Shown here in pieces: positions 1-10,227 of a stretch of DNA of 41,853 nucleotides. Position 1 is the first letter of the stretch. Each line of letters opens with the position of its first letter. Under the pieces are notes generated by a model, which saw only the letters and a program-made list of their open reading frames with translations, did not search any database and was not told where the DNA came from. The stretch comes from Vreelandella aquamarina (GTDB taxonomy: Bacteria; Pseudomonadota; Gammaproteobacteria; Pseudomonadales; Halomonadaceae), in contig NZ_FODB01000032.1 of the NCBI RefSeq assembly GCF_900110265.1, positions 1-41,853 of the forward strand, given 5' to 3'. The position numbers were made by a program, and so were the translations under genes.

Positions 1-119
1 AGGTCGCAGCCACGCTGAAGCTGCACGCCCGGCGCATCACCGTTCACCTCGGCGATGCGGCTGACAAATGGTGGCCTGCCTTGCTGAAGGGGCTACCGAA
101 ACTGACCGCGCTAGGCTGA
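1..119 (+). pseudogene. C-terminal tail of a probable transposase (5' end outside the window)
   Basis: The frame starting at base 3 stays open from the window edge to a TGA at 117-119 and gives a 38-residue basic and hydrophobic tail (begins VAATLKLHARR, ends KLTALG). The HARR...HLG...WWPALLKGL character resembles the end of DDE transposases, and IS1380-type is my best guess from family memory. The N-terminal part and catalytic residues lie outside the window, so neither family nor integrity can be judged. It could also be the end of an unrelated chromosomal protein. The stretch to 367 is noncoding and would fit the right end of an insertion sequence. Confidence 0.4.
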
Positions 120-367
120 CTCGTCGGCGATACCACCACCGATCCCTGCGCCAAGCAGCCCCACTTCGGCTGACGGTGACGGCTGCACGGATGAGGGCAA
201 TTCATTCCTGTAGGCTATAAGAAGAACTAAAATTTGCGCTTTTTTGCATATAACAGCGGGGTCTCATGCTGCCAACGCGGTGCCGGTGGGCTGGTGTTGG
301 CAGCGAGGGCTGACAATCCACTCAGCCAGCGCCCTCATGAATAAGGCGGGCTAAGCGCATGAGCGGA
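120..367. other. Gene-free stretch, possible insertion-sequence end
   Basis: I see no convincing coding frame here. The stretch is AT-rich around 220-250 with a T-run at 240-245. A short inverted repeat (CTCATG at 334-339 against CATGAG at 358-363) brackets an AATAAGGCGGGCTAAGCG core. Such a pattern could be the outer end of the insertion sequence whose transposase tail lies at 1-119, but no matching opposite end is visible in the window. Confidence 0.3.
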
Positions 368-398
368 TTGACCCAACCGACTTAGACGCGCCTATAAT
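368..398 (+). promoter_or_regulatory. Predicted sigma70 promoter of zapG
   Basis: TTGACC at 368-373 and a perfect TATAAT at 393-398 are separated by 19 bp, slightly longer than ideal. The -10 box contains an ATG at 397 that is in frame with zapG. This is a reason not to use that ATG as the start codon: transcription would begin downstream of it, near 405. Confidence 0.6.
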
Positions 399-459
399 GG
401 GGCTGTTTTTAAAAGCCACGCCCTGTGTTCAGTGGCGCGCATTACTTAGGGAGAAGACT

Positions 460-903
460 GTGGAAGCAAGCTCGCCATTCACTTTTGCAATCATTGGATT
501 AATCGTCGGCTTTATCATCGGCTTAGTGTGCTATCGACTTTTCAGCAAAGGTGCGCGGGATGCCGCTTCACTCAAGCAGACACTGCTTGAACGTGAACAC
601 CAAATCGCTGAACTAAAGAAGGGCATGAGCAGCCACTTAACGAGCATTCAGCAGCGCTTAGAAAACATTCGCCACGAAGCTGATCAGCTTGAGCAACAGG
701 TAGAGAACGAAGCAACTCAGTGGAAACTATCCAGCGTTAAGCCGTCATCCAGCACCACCACAAGCGACACTGAAAACGACAGCAACGTGGCAATGCCTAG
801 AGACTACGCAGCGGGCAAAAACGGTACGCTGTCAGAAGATTTTGGCTTAAAAGAGAGCCACCAACCTACTGAAGGTACAGCAGCACAACCTCCCCGCTAC
901 TAA
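460..903 (+). CDS. zapG: ZapG / YhcB family inner-membrane protein (DUF1043)
   Basis: This is a 147-residue protein starting at GTG 460, preceded by AGGGAG at 448-453 with 6 nt spacing. An in-frame ATG at 397 lies inside the predicted -10 box and is rejected. Residues about 7-25 form one hydrophobic membrane segment rich in G and I (FAIIGLIVGFIIGLVCY). A predicted coiled coil of about 60 residues follows (SLKQTLLEREHQ... to ...QLEQQVENE), then a polar, Ser/Thr-rich disordered tail. This is the layout of YhcB/ZapG, a division- and envelope-linked protein that contacts MreB/rod complex and divisome components in E. coli. In related bacteria it lies next to degS/algW, as here. The family assignment is firm; the exact role is less so. 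Confidence 0.85.
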   Translation: MEASSPFTFAIIGLIVGFIIGLVCYRLFSKGARDAASLKQTLLEREHQIAELKKGMSSHLTSIQQRLENIRHEADQLEQQVENEATQWKLSSVKPSSSTTTSDTENDSNVAMPRDYAAGKNGTLSEDFGLKESHQPTEGTAAQPPRY

Positions 904-936
904 GGCAAACGCCGCCATTACTGCCGCGTATCGCCA

Positions 937-972
937 GCAGGGCACCCGATCAATGAGCGACAGGTGCCCTGC
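937..972. terminator. Terminator-like hairpin between convergent zapG and the Nif3-like gene
   Basis: A perfect 10-bp stem (GCAGGGCACC at 937-946 with GGTGCCCTGC at 963-972) encloses a 16-nt loop. It lies between the zapG stop at 903 and the end of the minus-strand gene at 982. There is no T-run on either strand, so it is not a canonical intrinsic terminator. It may act as a bidirectional stabilising or stopping hairpin. Confidence 0.4.
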
Positions 973-981
973 GCCCTTGAG

Positions 982-1746
982 TTAGGCAGGATTATCAATA
1001 TCCACAAAACGATGCTCCACACCGAACTCACTGCCTAGCCACTCACCAAGCGCTTGGACCCCATAACGCTCAGTGGCGTGGTGGCCCGCCGCAATATAGT
1101 GAATCCCCATTTCACGCGCCAAATGCGTGGTACGCTCAGATATTTCTCCAGACACAAACACCTGCGCCCCTGCTTCGTAGGCAGTGGTGATCATATCCTG
1201 CGCTCCGCCCGTACACCATGCGATTCGCTCTATAGACTGCTCAGCAAACGGCGCTTCCACAACAAGAGGAGACCGCTGAAGCGTGGTGCTTATTTGCCCA
1301 GCAAGCTCACCAATACTTTGGGGCGCAACCAAACGCCCCGACCAGAGCAACCCTTCCCCCAGCTCCCCATCCAAACAGCCTTCTACTTTCCAACCGAGCC
1401 GCTTAGCTAACTGAGCATTGTTGCCTATCTCCGCATGGGCATCTAATGGCAAATGATAGGCAAGAAGGCTTATATCATTGGCGAGCAACGTTTTAATGCG
1501 GCGCTGTTTCATTCCTGTAATAGGCACTGGCTCGTTTTTCCAAAAATAACCGTGATGCACCAACACCATGTCAGCCTGCCATGCTACCGCCTCATCTAAC
1601 AGCGCCTGGCACGCCGTCACTCCTGACATCACTCGCTTGACGGTATCACGCCCTTCAACTTGCAACCCATTAACCGTAAAGTCCTTAAATTGCTCGGCTC
1701 GCAGCTGATGGTCACAAGCGGCGACAAGTTGATCGCGATGATTCAC
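982..1746 (-). CDS. Nif3-like dinuclear metal centre protein (YbgI/NGG1-interacting factor 3 family)
   Basis: The start is probably the GTG at 1746: AAGGAG precedes it with 5 nt spacing, whereas the upstream GTG at 1752 overlaps that ribosome site. The product is 254 residues, normal for bacterial YbgI/DUF34 proteins. Family metal-binding residues are visible: the HHG pair at about 64-65, D102 in YHLPLDAH, and H222 and E226 in GHHATERYG. Members form a toroidal hexamer with a two-metal site; the biochemical function is not settled (GTP cyclohydrolase type 2-like activity has been proposed). It is transcribed divergently from degS and converges on zapG. A Nif3-like gene next to algW/degS is a common arrangement in gammaproteobacteria. 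Confidence 0.88.
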   Translation of the reverse strand: MNHRDQLVAACDHQLRAEQFKDFTVNGLQVEGRDTVKRVMSGVTACQALLDEAVAWQADMVLVHHGYFWKNEPVPITGMKQRRIKTLLANDISLLAYHLPLDAHAEIGNNAQLAKRLGWKVEGCLDGELGEGLLWSGRLVAPQSIGELAGQISTTLQRSPLVVEAPFAEQSIERIAWCTGGAQDMITTAYEAGAQVFVSGEISERTTHLAREMGIHYIAAGHHATERYGVQALGEWLGSEFGVEHRFVDIDNPA

Positions 1747-1884
1747 ACTCACTCCTTAACAGTTTAAACAGCCACCGTGAGGCACAGCGGCATTCAGTGT
1801 TACCATAACGCCATTGTAAAACTCGCTCCGCATTATCGCGAACCTCGCGACTATTTAGACTGCCACCCGCTGAGGAATCCTCGC

Positions 1885-3132
1885 ATGCACCGTTCTGTGC
1901 TGCCCTATTTATGGCCCATTACCACGGGGCTCTTGCTAGCTGCCGTGCTACTGCTCGCGTTCCCAGAGCAGTTGCCAAACCCGTTTCGACAGACTCCGCC
2001 CGCAGCGGTGGAAACACCCCCGGCACTGGTACCCACTACCAGCAACGAGCAGAGCACTAACCGACCTGCGCCCGACATTCGCCAAGCAGAACCTCTTGCC
2101 CGCAACCAGGGCCCGGCTAGCTACTCCGATGCAGTTAACCAAGCAGCGCCTGCGGTGGTGAACATCTATTCATCCCGGATTGTAGAGCGCGACCAGCACC
2201 CACTGATGTCAGACCCCTTCTTCCGGCAGTTCTTCAGCGGCGACGATGCCACAACCCATCAACGGATGCTCTCCAGCTTGGGATCTGGCGTCATTGTCAG
2301 CAAGGATGGCTATGTACTGACTAACCATCATGTGATTAATGGCGCGGATCAAATCCAGGTTGCCCTGCGCGATGGGCGTGAAACGCTGGCCGAAGTGATT
2401 GGTACAGACCCAGAAAGCGACTTAGCAGTGCTGCGCATTGATCTTGAAAATCTACCGGTGATTGAGCTTGCCGACTCAGAACAGGTCGCCGTCGGCGATG
2501 TGGCACTGGCAATTGGCAACCCCTTCGGCGTTGGCCAAACCGTCACTATGGGCATTATTAGCGCCACAGGGCGCAGCCATTTAGGGCTTAATGCATATGA
2601 GGATTTTATTCAGACCGATGCGGCCATTAACCCCGGCAACTCAGGCGGCGCACTCGTTAATCCTGATGGCGCTCTAGTGGGAATTAATACGGCAATTTTC
2701 TCACGTTCAGGCGGCTCTCAAGGTATCGGCTTCGCAATTCCCGCCAACCTTGCCCACAGCATACTCAATGAGCTGGTGACTCGCGGTCGCGTAATTCGCG
2801 GCTGGCTGGGCATTGAGGCTCAGGCGCTTTCGCGAGAGCTCGCAGCCTCGTTTGGGCTACGCACCCCACAAGGCGTGATCGTAGCAGGCGTGGTAAGCGG
2901 CGGACCTGCCGCACAGGCAGGCTTACAACCGGGGGATGTACTGCTCTCTATTGATGGCCAGGTCATTTTAGATGCACGCGCTACTATGAGTGACATTGCA
3001 TCTATTCCTCCCGGCACGTCACTGCCTCTGACGATTGTCCGCGGCGGCGAGCGCATGGAGATGACGCTGGAGGTAGGCGAGCGCCCGGTGCCGACCAACG
3101 CAACATCAGCCGACAGGCAGAGCGGCTCTTAA
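1885..3132 (+). CDS. degS: DegS/AlgW-type periplasmic serine protease, membrane-anchored, one PDZ
   Basis: The ATG at 1885 is preceded by TGAGGA with 8 nt spacing; an in-frame ATG at 1777 would add a 36-residue polar leader and is unlikely. The product is 415 residues. One hydrophobic anchor lies near residues 7-26, then a Pro/Thr-rich linker. The trypsin-like domain carries H149 (TNHHV), D179 (ESDLAVL) and S253 (NPGNSGG). A single PDZ domain covers about 295-395 (PQGVIVAGVVSGGPAAQAGLQPG region shortened). One PDZ plus a membrane anchor points to DegS/AlgW rather than two-PDZ DegP. In relatives this protease starts the regulated cleavage of the anti-sigma factor RseA/MucA and so activates sigmaE/AlgU in response to misfolded outer-membrane proteins and LPS. 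That fits its place beside LPS and phospholipid transport genes. Confidence 0.9.
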   Translation: MHRSVLPYLWPITTGLLLAAVLLLAFPEQLPNPFRQTPPAAVETPPALVPTTSNEQSTNRPAPDIRQAEPLARNQGPASYSDAVNQAAPAVVNIYSSRIVERDQHPLMSDPFFRQFFSGDDATTHQRMLSSLGSGVIVSKDGYVLTNHHVINGADQIQVALRDGRETLAEVIGTDPESDLAVLRIDLENLPVIELADSEQVAVGDVALAIGNPFGVGQTVTMGIISATGRSHLGLNAYEDFIQTDAAINPGNSGGALVNPDGALVGINTAIFSRSGGSQGIGFAIPANLAHSILNELVTRGRVIRGWLGIEAQALSRELAASFGLRTPQGVIVAGVVSGGPAAQAGLQPGDVLLSIDGQVILDARATMSDIASIPPGTSLPLTIVRGGERMEMTLEVGERPVPTNATSADRQSGS

Positions 3133-3163
3133 AGCCGCCCTGCTACACTAAACACACTGCCCG

Positions 3164-4480
3164 TTAATCGCGAACCCGGTACTCGGCAGAGCGAGCATGG
3201 GCAGTGAGGTACTCCCCACGGGCCAACACCGAAGCGACTTTACCCAGCTCAGACGCCCCTTCAGGGGAACAGTGGATAATGGAAGAGCGTTTCTGGAAGT
3301 CGTACACCCCGAGCGGTGATGAGAATCGCGCCGTGCCGGATGTCGGCAGCACATGGTTCGGCCCCGCGCAGTAATCCCCCAGCGCTTCCGACGTGTGGCG
3401 CCCCATAAAGATAGCGCCCGCATGGCGGATATCGTCTAGCCATGCCTCAGGCTCAGCAACCGACAATTCAAGATGCTCAGGAGCGATACGGTTAATCATC
3501 TCAACCGCTTCGGCCTGATCTGTACACAGAATCAGTGCGCCGCGACGGTTCAGGGATGCGCGGGCAATCTTTTCGCGCTCTAGCGTTGGCAGCAACCGCT
3601 CGATGGAAGCCGCCACGGCGTCCAAATGCGCGGCATCCCAGCTCACCAAAATCGCCTGGGCATCTTCGTCATGCTCCGCCTGAGAGAAGAGGTCCATGGC
3701 GATCCAATCCGGGTCGGTTTGCCCATCCGACACCACCATAATCTCGGAGGGCCCGGCAATCATATCGATGCCGACCTGGCCGAACACGGCCCGCTTGGCA
3801 GTGGCCACGTAGATGTTGCCGGGTCCCACAATTTTATCGACCCGAGAAACGCTTTGCGTACCGTAGGCAAGCGCGGCAACGGCCTGGGCGCCACCAATAG
3901 TGAAGACGTAGTCCACGCCCGCTAGGTGCGCCGCCGCCAATACCAGATCATTCAACACACCATCAGGGGTAGGTACCACCATGACGATTTCACGCACACC
4001 TGCCACGTGGGCAGGAATGGCATTCATCAGTACGGACGACGGATAAGCCGCCTTACCGCCTGGAACATAGATGCCTGCACGATCAAGCGGTGTCACTTTT
4101 TGGCCTAACACCGTGCCATCGGCTTCTTCATACTGCCAAGAGGTCGGTTTTTGCCGCTCGTGGTAGCGCTTAATACGCTCGGCAGCCATTGCCAGGGCAT
4201 CACGCTGCTCGGCAGGCAAACCATCATACGCCTTCTTTAATTGCTCTGGCATTAGGCGCAATTGCGCCATCGATTCGACCGATAGACGGTCAAAGCGGTT
4301 GGTTGCCTCAATGACCGCCTGATCACCGCGTTGCTTAACGTCTGCCAAGATTTCCTCAACACGAGCCTGGACCGCTTTATCAGACACGCCCTCCCAATCC
4401 AACAGCGCATCGAGGCGCTGATGGAAAGCCGTTTCACTGGTCGAGAGGCGGGCAATAGTGGCTGTGGTTGTATCGCTCAT
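3164..4480 (-). CDS. hisD: Histidinol dehydrogenase
   Basis: This 438-residue cytoplasmic enzyme carries out the last two oxidations of histidine synthesis (L-histidinol to L-histidine, NAD-dependent, zinc-containing). Zinc and catalytic residues are visible: Q267 and H270 in [10 protein letters not shown]335-H336 in APEHLEL, and D369 in GDYCAGPNH. The [14 protein letters not shown] segment (about 217-230) is family-typical. GAGG lies about 6 nt upstream of the ATG at 4480. The gene follows hisG by 13 nt in the ibaG-murA-hisG-hisD unit. In Pseudomonas-type gene order hisC follows hisD, but here hisD ends 31 bp from the convergent degS gene and no hisC is present. Confidence 0.97.
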   Translation of the reverse strand: MSDTTTATIARLSTSETAFHQRLDALLDWEGVSDKAVQARVEEILADVKQRGDQAVIEATNRFDRLSVESMAQLRLMPEQLKKAYDGLPAEQRDALAMAAERIKRYHERQKPTSWQYEEADGTVLGQKVTPLDRAGIYVPGGKAAYPSSVLMNAIPAHVAGVREIVMVVPTPDGVLNDLVLAAAHLAGVDYVFTIGGAQAVAALAYGTQSVSRVDKIVGPGNIYVATAKRAVFGQVGIDMIAGPSEIMVVSDGQTDPDWIAMDLFSQAEHDEDAQAILVSWDAAHLDAVAASIERLLPTLEREKIARASLNRRGALILCTDQAEAVEMINRIAPEHLELSVAEPEAWLDDIRHAGAIFMGRHTSEALGDYCAGPNHVLPTSGTARFSSPLGVYDFQKRSSIIHCSPEGASELGKVASVLARGEYLTAHARSAEYRVRD

Positions 4481-4493
4481 GATGAACCTCGTG

Positions 4494-5147
4494 TCATTCG
4501 ATAGGCTGCGTCTGACGCTTTTTTACGGCACTTTCCAGGCGCGCTAGCAGCGGCTTAATACGGTCGTGCTTCATGGTCATGGCCGCTTTGTTGACCACCA
4601 AACGCGTGCTGATATGGGCAATGAGCTCACGGGGTTCCATACCGTTAGCGCGAAGCGTATTGCCAGTGTCGACGATATCGACGATCTCATCGGCCAAGTT
4701 CATGAGCGGAGCCAGCTCCATCGCCCCGTAGAGCTTGATGACCTCTGCCTGGATCCCCTGCTCGGCGTAGTAGCGACGCGCTACGTTGACGAACTTGGTC
4801 GCCACGCGGCGGCGTGCTTTGGCAGGGGGCTGCCCGGTAACACCCGCAGTCATCAGCTTGCAGCGAGCAATCTCTAGATCTAGCGGCTCATAAAGGCCTT
4901 CCGCGCCATGCTCAAGCAGCACGTCTTTACCTGCAATGCCCACATCGGCGGCACCTAATTGTACGTAGGTGGGCACATCGGTGGCGCGGATGATCACCAG
5001 CTTGACGTCCGGCAAGTTAGTATCAAAAAGCAGCTTGCGGCTTTTACTTAAGTCTTCAGCGGGCGTAATGCCCGCATCTGCCAGCAGAGGCAGCGTTTCA
5101 TCCAAAATACGCCCTTTTGAAAGGGCTAAAATCAGTTGCTTACTCAT
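4494..5147 (-). CDS. hisG: ATP phosphoribosyltransferase, short form (HisG catalytic subunit)
   Basis: The 217-residue protein catalyses the first and committed step of histidine synthesis, joining ATP and PRPP. Typical segments are [11 protein letters not shown] near the N terminus, a central [16 protein letters not shown] and [10 protein letters not shown]. The length is that of the short HisG type, which lacks the C-terminal ACT-like regulatory domain. Short HisG proteins work as a hetero-octamer with HisZ, so a hisZ gene is expected elsewhere in the genome (inference; none is in this window). The gene sits 28 nt downstream of murA and 13 nt upstream of hisD and is probably co-transcribed with both. 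Confidence 0.96.
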   Translation of the reverse strand: MSKQLILALSKGRILDETLPLLADAGITPAEDLSKSRKLLFDTNLPDVKLVIIRATDVPTYVQLGAADVGIAGKDVLLEHGAEGLYEPLDLEIARCKLMTAGVTGQPPAKARRRVATKFVNVARRYYAEQGIQAEVIKLYGAMELAPLMNLADEIVDIVDTGNTLRANGMEPRELIAHISTRLVVNKAAMTMKHDRIKPLLARLESAVKKRQTQPIE

Positions 5148-5175
5148 GGTCTAAGGCCAGTGTTGTCCGCGTGGC

Positions 5176-6700
<1,525 letters not shown>

Positions 6701-6802
6701 GAGACAGGAAACTCCTTTGGGGTCGTTGAAATAATAAGCAATAGGCGAACATGATAAAGAAAAGCGACACGCTTGGCGATGCCGTGCAAGCCACCAATAA
6801 AT

Positions 6803-6824
6803 AGAGCAGCCCGTGGGCTGCTCT
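6803..6824 (-). terminator. Probable terminator of the mlaFEDCB operon
   Basis: A 9-bp perfect stem (803-811 with 816-824 of the 6 kb numbering) has a four-base loop and sits 15 nt after the mlaB stop at 6839. Read on the minus strand it is followed by the A/T-rich ATTTATT. The T-run is weak, so termination may be partial and allow some read-through into ibaG-murA. Confidence 0.6.
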
Positions 6825-6838
6825 AAAGATCGCTCAGT

Positions 6839-7168
6839 TCAAGCTGAAACGGATGAGGAAGTAAGCGCATCCAACTCCGCCAAAGAGGCCAGCCGCTTGA
6901 GCGGGGCCGACAAGACAATCGAACGAACCGTGATCTGCAGCGCTTGGCAAGCACGCAGCCATTCAAATAAGACACTAATAGCAACGCTGCTGGCCTTACT
7001 GACTTGCTCAAAGTCAAAGCAGACCTCTAAACACTTGGCACTGCGTAACCATTTCACACCTGCAGCGGCCACCTCAGTCGCTACATTCATTGTCAGGTCG
7101 CCAGCAACCATGAGCGCATCACCCTGAATCGTTAGGGACACCTCTGAACGAGACAGCAGCGATGTCAC
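6839..7168 (-). CDS. mlaB: MlaB, STAS-domain subunit of the Mla phospholipid ABC transporter
   Basis: I place the start at GTG 7168, which overlaps the mlaC stop as GTGA, giving 109 residues. A further upstream ATG at 7216 would add 16 Arg-rich residues encoded inside mlaC. The fold matches a STAS domain: an N-terminal strand (SEVSLTIQGDAL), then LEVCFDFEQVSKASSVAISVLFEWLR with S60/S61 at the position equivalent to the functional Thr of E. coli MlaB. MlaB is a cytoplasmic protein that binds the ATPase MlaF and is needed for assembly and activity of the MlaFEDB complex. Sequence conservation in this family is low, so synteny carries part of the call. Confidence 0.88.
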   Translation of the reverse strand: MTSLLSRSEVSLTIQGDALMVAGDLTMNVATEVAAAGVKWLRSAKCLEVCFDFEQVSKASSVAISVLFEWLRACQALQITVRSIVLSAPLKRLASLAELDALTSSSVSA

Positions 7169-7821
7169 GCGTCGCCTCCCTGCTCTAGCTCGTCCACACC
7201 TATTTCTGGCGCCCAACCACGGATGACCGCATCATAATCGCGGTTATTGTCACGCATGGCTTGGTCGAACTGATTACGGAAGGTCAAGCCCAGGTTAATG
7301 CCGTTGACAATTACGTTCACGACACGCCATTGGCCGTCAGAAAGACGCAGGCTGTAGCTGACCGGGTAGACCTGACCATTGTTGGCCACCACTTCCATAT
7401 CGACGCTGGCCTGATCTTCGTGACGCTGGGCACGCTGTTGGCTCAACACACGCAGCTCGTCGTAGTCGAAGGTCACCAGACCACGCGTGTAGGTATCGAT
7501 CAGCGTCTGGCGGAAGACATCCGCAAAACGGCTGCGCTGCTCTGGCGTGGCATTACGGAAATAGCTGCCCATCACACTGGCACCGATATAGCGAAAATCT
7601 GCTACTTCGTTGAGGCTTTCATTCACCAGCGCCTTCAACTCATCTAGATTATTGGCGTAGTAGTCCTCTTTGCCATTAATTTGGCTCATAAAGGATTCGA
7701 TATTGTCTCGAATCATCTCTTCTGGAGACTGTGTTTGTGCTTGGGCCAGCAGCGGTGCCAGCAACAGCATGGCAGCCAACGCGAGCCGCTGAACGAAAAC
7801 AGGAAAAACCTTATGCATCAT
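7165..7821 (-). CDS. mlaC: MlaC, periplasmic phospholipid carrier
   Basis: The 218-residue product begins with a signal peptide (MMHKVFPVFVQRLALAAMLL... through AQA, cleavage near residue 28). The mature part has the MlaC/Ttg2D pattern: SPEEMIRDNIESF, RYIGASVMGSYF, FRQTLIDTYTRGLVTF and a late WRVVNVIVNGINLGLTFRNQF segment. MlaC shuttles phospholipids across the periplasm between the outer-membrane MlaA-porin complex and the inner-membrane MlaFEDB transporter. AGAGG lies 5 nt before the ATG at 7821. The gene ends with the GTGA overlap into mlaB and begins 33 nt after mlaD. No mlaA is visible in the window; in many gammaproteobacteria it is encoded elsewhere. Confidence 0.95.
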   Translation of the reverse strand: MMHKVFPVFVQRLALAAMLLLAPLLAQAQTQSPEEMIRDNIESFMSQINGKEDYYANNLDELKALVNESLNEVADFRYIGASVMGSYFRNATPEQRSRFADVFRQTLIDTYTRGLVTFDYDELRVLSQQRAQRHEDQASVDMEVVANNGQVYPVSYSLRLSDGQWRVVNVIVNGINLGLTFRNQFDQAMRDNNRDYDAVIRGWAPEIGVDELEQGGDA

Positions 7822-7854
7822 ATCAACCTCTCAAATGAAGATAGCTAAAGGCAG

Positions 7855-8319
7855 CTAGTTGCTGACCATATTGGATACAAATTGCTGAATAAGTTCTTCA
7901 AGCACCAGAGCGGACTGCGTATCACGAATCACGTCACCCTCCTCAAGCACATCTGGTGCCCCACCAACACTTAGCCCAATGTACTGCTCGCCCAATAGGC
8001 CAGCCGTTAATATGGCTGCGGTGGTATCCTGGGAAAGCTGGCCTTCAAGCTCACTATCCAAGCTTAAAGTGACACGAGCGTCGTACCACTCCGTATCCAG
8101 CTCGATTGACTCCACCCGGCCCACGGTAACCCCTGCCATAGTGACGCGGGCACGCGGCTTCAACCCACCGATATTGGCGAAGTTGGCCTCCAAGCGGAAC
8201 GTATCTGAAGGTGCTGAGAGCGTTAAACCGCTGACTCTCAGGCCGAGGAATACCAGCCCTATGATGCCAGCCAACATAAACAGGCCAACGCCAAACTCCA
8301 TGGTTTTGCTGCGCTTCAT
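7855..8319 (-). CDS. mlaD: MlaD, MCE-domain substrate-binding subunit
   Basis: The product is 154 residues. A single N-terminal membrane segment (about 10-28, GVGLFMLAGIIGLVFLGL) is followed by one MCE domain (about 38-120; FANIGGLKPRARVTMAGV is family-typical, as is LTAGLLGEQYIGLS). A short C-terminal helix (LEELIQQFVSNMV) matches the region that builds the central hydrophobic pore of the MlaD hexamer. The protein sits in the inner membrane facing the periplasm and exchanges phospholipid with MlaC. It lies between mlaE (15 nt gap) and mlaC (33 nt gap). Confidence 0.96.
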   Translation of the reverse strand: MKRSKTMEFGVGLFMLAGIIGLVFLGLRVSGLTLSAPSDTFRLEANFANIGGLKPRARVTMAGVTVGRVESIELDTEWYDARVTLSLDSELEGQLSQDTTAAILTAGLLGEQYIGLSVGGAPDVLEEGDVIRDTQSALVLEELIQQFVSNMVSN

Positions 8320-8334
8320 GACATTACTCCACCC

Positions 8335-9135
8335 TTAAAGGCCGCCGAACATAACGGCGGTTAAAACGAAATCCAGCCCTAGCACCGCTAACGAGGAGTA
8401 GACCACCGTACGGGTGGTAGCTCGCGAAATCCCCTCAGAGGTTGGCACTAGGTCATAACCCTGAAACACAGCAATCCAGGTCACCACCAGCGCGAACACC
8501 ACGCTTTTGATCATGCCATTGCCGATATCATCGATGAACGACACGCTGGCCTGCATATTGCTCCAATAAGAGCCCTCAAATACGCCCAGCCACTCGACGC
8601 CAACTAAGTAGCCGCCCCAGATACCCACCACGCTAAAGCCAACGGTAAGAATAGGCAGCGCTACGAAGCCCGCCCAAAGTCTAGGAGCCACCACGCGACG
8701 CAGCGGATCCACACCTATCATTTCCATGCTAGTGAGCTGTTCGGTGGCTTTCATCAGGCCAATTTCAGCAGTCAAAGCAGACCCCGCCCGCCCGGCAAAC
8801 AGCAGCGCGGCAACTACCGGTGCCAGCTCTCGCAACAGAGAAAGCGCGACCATTTGGCCTAATGCCTGCTCGGCACCAAAATCTACTAAAATGGTATATC
8901 CCTGTAGCGCCAGCACCATGCCGATAAAAAGCCCCGACACCAGCACGATGGCCAGAGACAGCACACCCACGAAGTGCATTTGGCGCAGCCAAAGCGACCA
9001 CCCCTCTCGTGACGGCACTCCCACGGCCGACTGAGCAAGAAACACCGTGGCGCGCCCTAAAGCCTCGACCACGTCGCACCCTTTACGCCCTAGGCGGGTA
9101 ACCCGCGCCGTGTAGTGAGAAAATTTAGACTGCAT
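8335..9135 (-). CDS. mlaE: MlaE, phospholipid ABC transporter permease
   Basis: This 266-residue polytopic inner-membrane protein has about five hydrophobic helices (for example [22 protein letters not shown] and [20 protein letters not shown]). The conserved central signature [26 protein letters not shown] spans about residues 99-123. It is an MlaE/YrbE permease (DUF140) that dimerises and, with MlaF, MlaB and MlaD, maintains outer-membrane lipid asymmetry. Its ATG at 9135 follows the mlaF stop directly with no gap, so the two are translationally coupled. Confidence 0.97.
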   Translation of the reverse strand: MQSKFSHYTARVTRLGRKGCDVVEALGRATVFLAQSAVGVPSREGWSLWLRQMHFVGVLSLAIVLVSGLFIGMVLALQGYTILVDFGAEQALGQMVALSLLRELAPVVAALLFAGRAGSALTAEIGLMKATEQLTSMEMIGVDPLRRVVAPRLWAGFVALPILTVGFSVVGIWGGYLVGVEWLGVFEGSYWSNMQASVSFIDDIGNGMIKSVVFALVVTWIAVFQGYDLVPTSEGISRATTRTVVYSSLAVLGLDFVLTAVMFGGL

Positions 9136-9975
9136 CTACCCTGCCTTTATTGCTAAGTCATGACCGAGAATATCCCTATAGAGCGTCTCTGCAGGATAGT
9201 GAAACGGCACCGGACCATCTGGCTCGCCGTGCATAAATTGGCTCACACGAGGGTCTTGATTCACCTCTAGCGAGCTCGGAGTGCCGTGCGCCACCACCTG
9301 CCCATCCGCAATCAGGTAGAGGTAGTCGGCAATACTCAGCGTTTCCTTGATATCATGGGAGACCACTACCGAGGTCAGCGACAGCGCCTGATTGAGCCGC
9401 TTGATCAATTGCACCAGCACGCCCATAGAGATAGGGTCCTGGCCGACAAACGGCTCATCATAAAGGATTAACTCAGGGTCAAGTGCAACTGCCCGCGCTA
9501 ATGCCACCCGCCGCGCCATACCCCCTGATAGCTCAGCGGGAGTTAAATGCCTTGCCCCCCGCAACCCTACTGCCTGTAACTTTAGCAACACCAAGTCGCG
9601 AATCATGGTATCGGGCAAGTCAGTATGCACCCGCAGCGGGAAGGCCACATTCTCGAAAACATCTAAATCCGAAAACAGCGCACCGCTCTGAAACAGCATT
9701 CCCATACGCTTACGTAGCGTAAACAACGCCTTGCGTGACAGGCGGTGAACATCCTGCCCATCAATTAAAATCCGCCCACGGTCTGGCGTTAATTGGCCAC
9801 CAATGAGCTTCAATAGCGTTGTTTTACCCGTGCCGCTTGGCCCCATAATGGCGGTGACTTTGCCACGCGGAATGGTCATATTAACGCCACGGAAGATATC
9901 GCTATCTCCACGGGAAAAGTAAACATCTTCAACCTGTATGAAGGGAACATCCGTCATAAGCTGATTGACCTTCAT
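9136..9975 (-). CDS. mlaF: MlaF, phospholipid ABC transporter ATPase
   Basis: From the ATG at 9975 the product is 279 residues; an ATG at 9957 (MTDVPFIQVE) gives 273 and is equally plausible. The frame is open further up to 10113, but that extension is Cys/Arg-rich and unlike MlaF. Walker A is GPSGTGKTT (about 45-53), the signature is LSGGMARRVALARA, and Walker B is ELILYDEPFVGQDP, followed by the H-loop SHD. MlaF energises phospholipid movement by the MlaFEDB complex. It is the first gene of the mlaFEDCB operon and is divergent from kdsD, so the promoter should lie in 9976-10227. Confidence 0.97.
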   Translation of the reverse strand: MKVNQLMTDVPFIQVEDVYFSRGDSDIFRGVNMTIPRGKVTAIMGPSGTGKTTLLKLIGGQLTPDRGRILIDGQDVHRLSRKALFTLRKRMGMLFQSGALFSDLDVFENVAFPLRVHTDLPDTMIRDLVLLKLQAVGLRGARHLTPAELSGGMARRVALARAVALDPELILYDEPFVGQDPISMGVLVQLIKRLNQALSLTSVVVSHDIKETLSIADYLYLIADGQVVAHGTPSSLEVNQDPRVSQFMHGEPDGPVPFHYPAETLYRDILGHDLAIKAG

Positions 9976-10227
9976 CGTGTTGCCAGAACGCGTCAGTATA
10001 AACCGACTGGGCGCGGGGCAGTTTAGAAAACAGTGTTTTCGAAATATTATCGAACATCGTAACCTAACGCTACTCTTAGCAACAGTCGCGCAAATCATTG
10101 CCGCACAAACCATTCGTCAATAGAACTCACTAATACCGCGGGTACTTGCTGCATGCTTTAGCTAAACACTGCTGCAAGATGTTATTCTTACTAGGCACCT
10201 ATTCACATCGATGAAACGAGACACGCC
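9976..10227. promoter_or_regulatory. Divergent intergenic region between mlaF and kdsD
   Basis: This 252-bp AT-richer region separates the leftward mla operon from the rightward kdsD-lpt operon, so promoters for both should lie here. I found no unambiguous -35/-10 pair. Candidates such as TTATTCTTAC near 10182 are too weak to call. No coding frame is convincing. Confidence 0.5.

Noticed and set aside
10114..10227. Classical sigmaE promoter in front of kdsD
   Set aside because: I looked for a GGAACTT-type -35 with a TCTAA-type -10 and found no acceptable pair.
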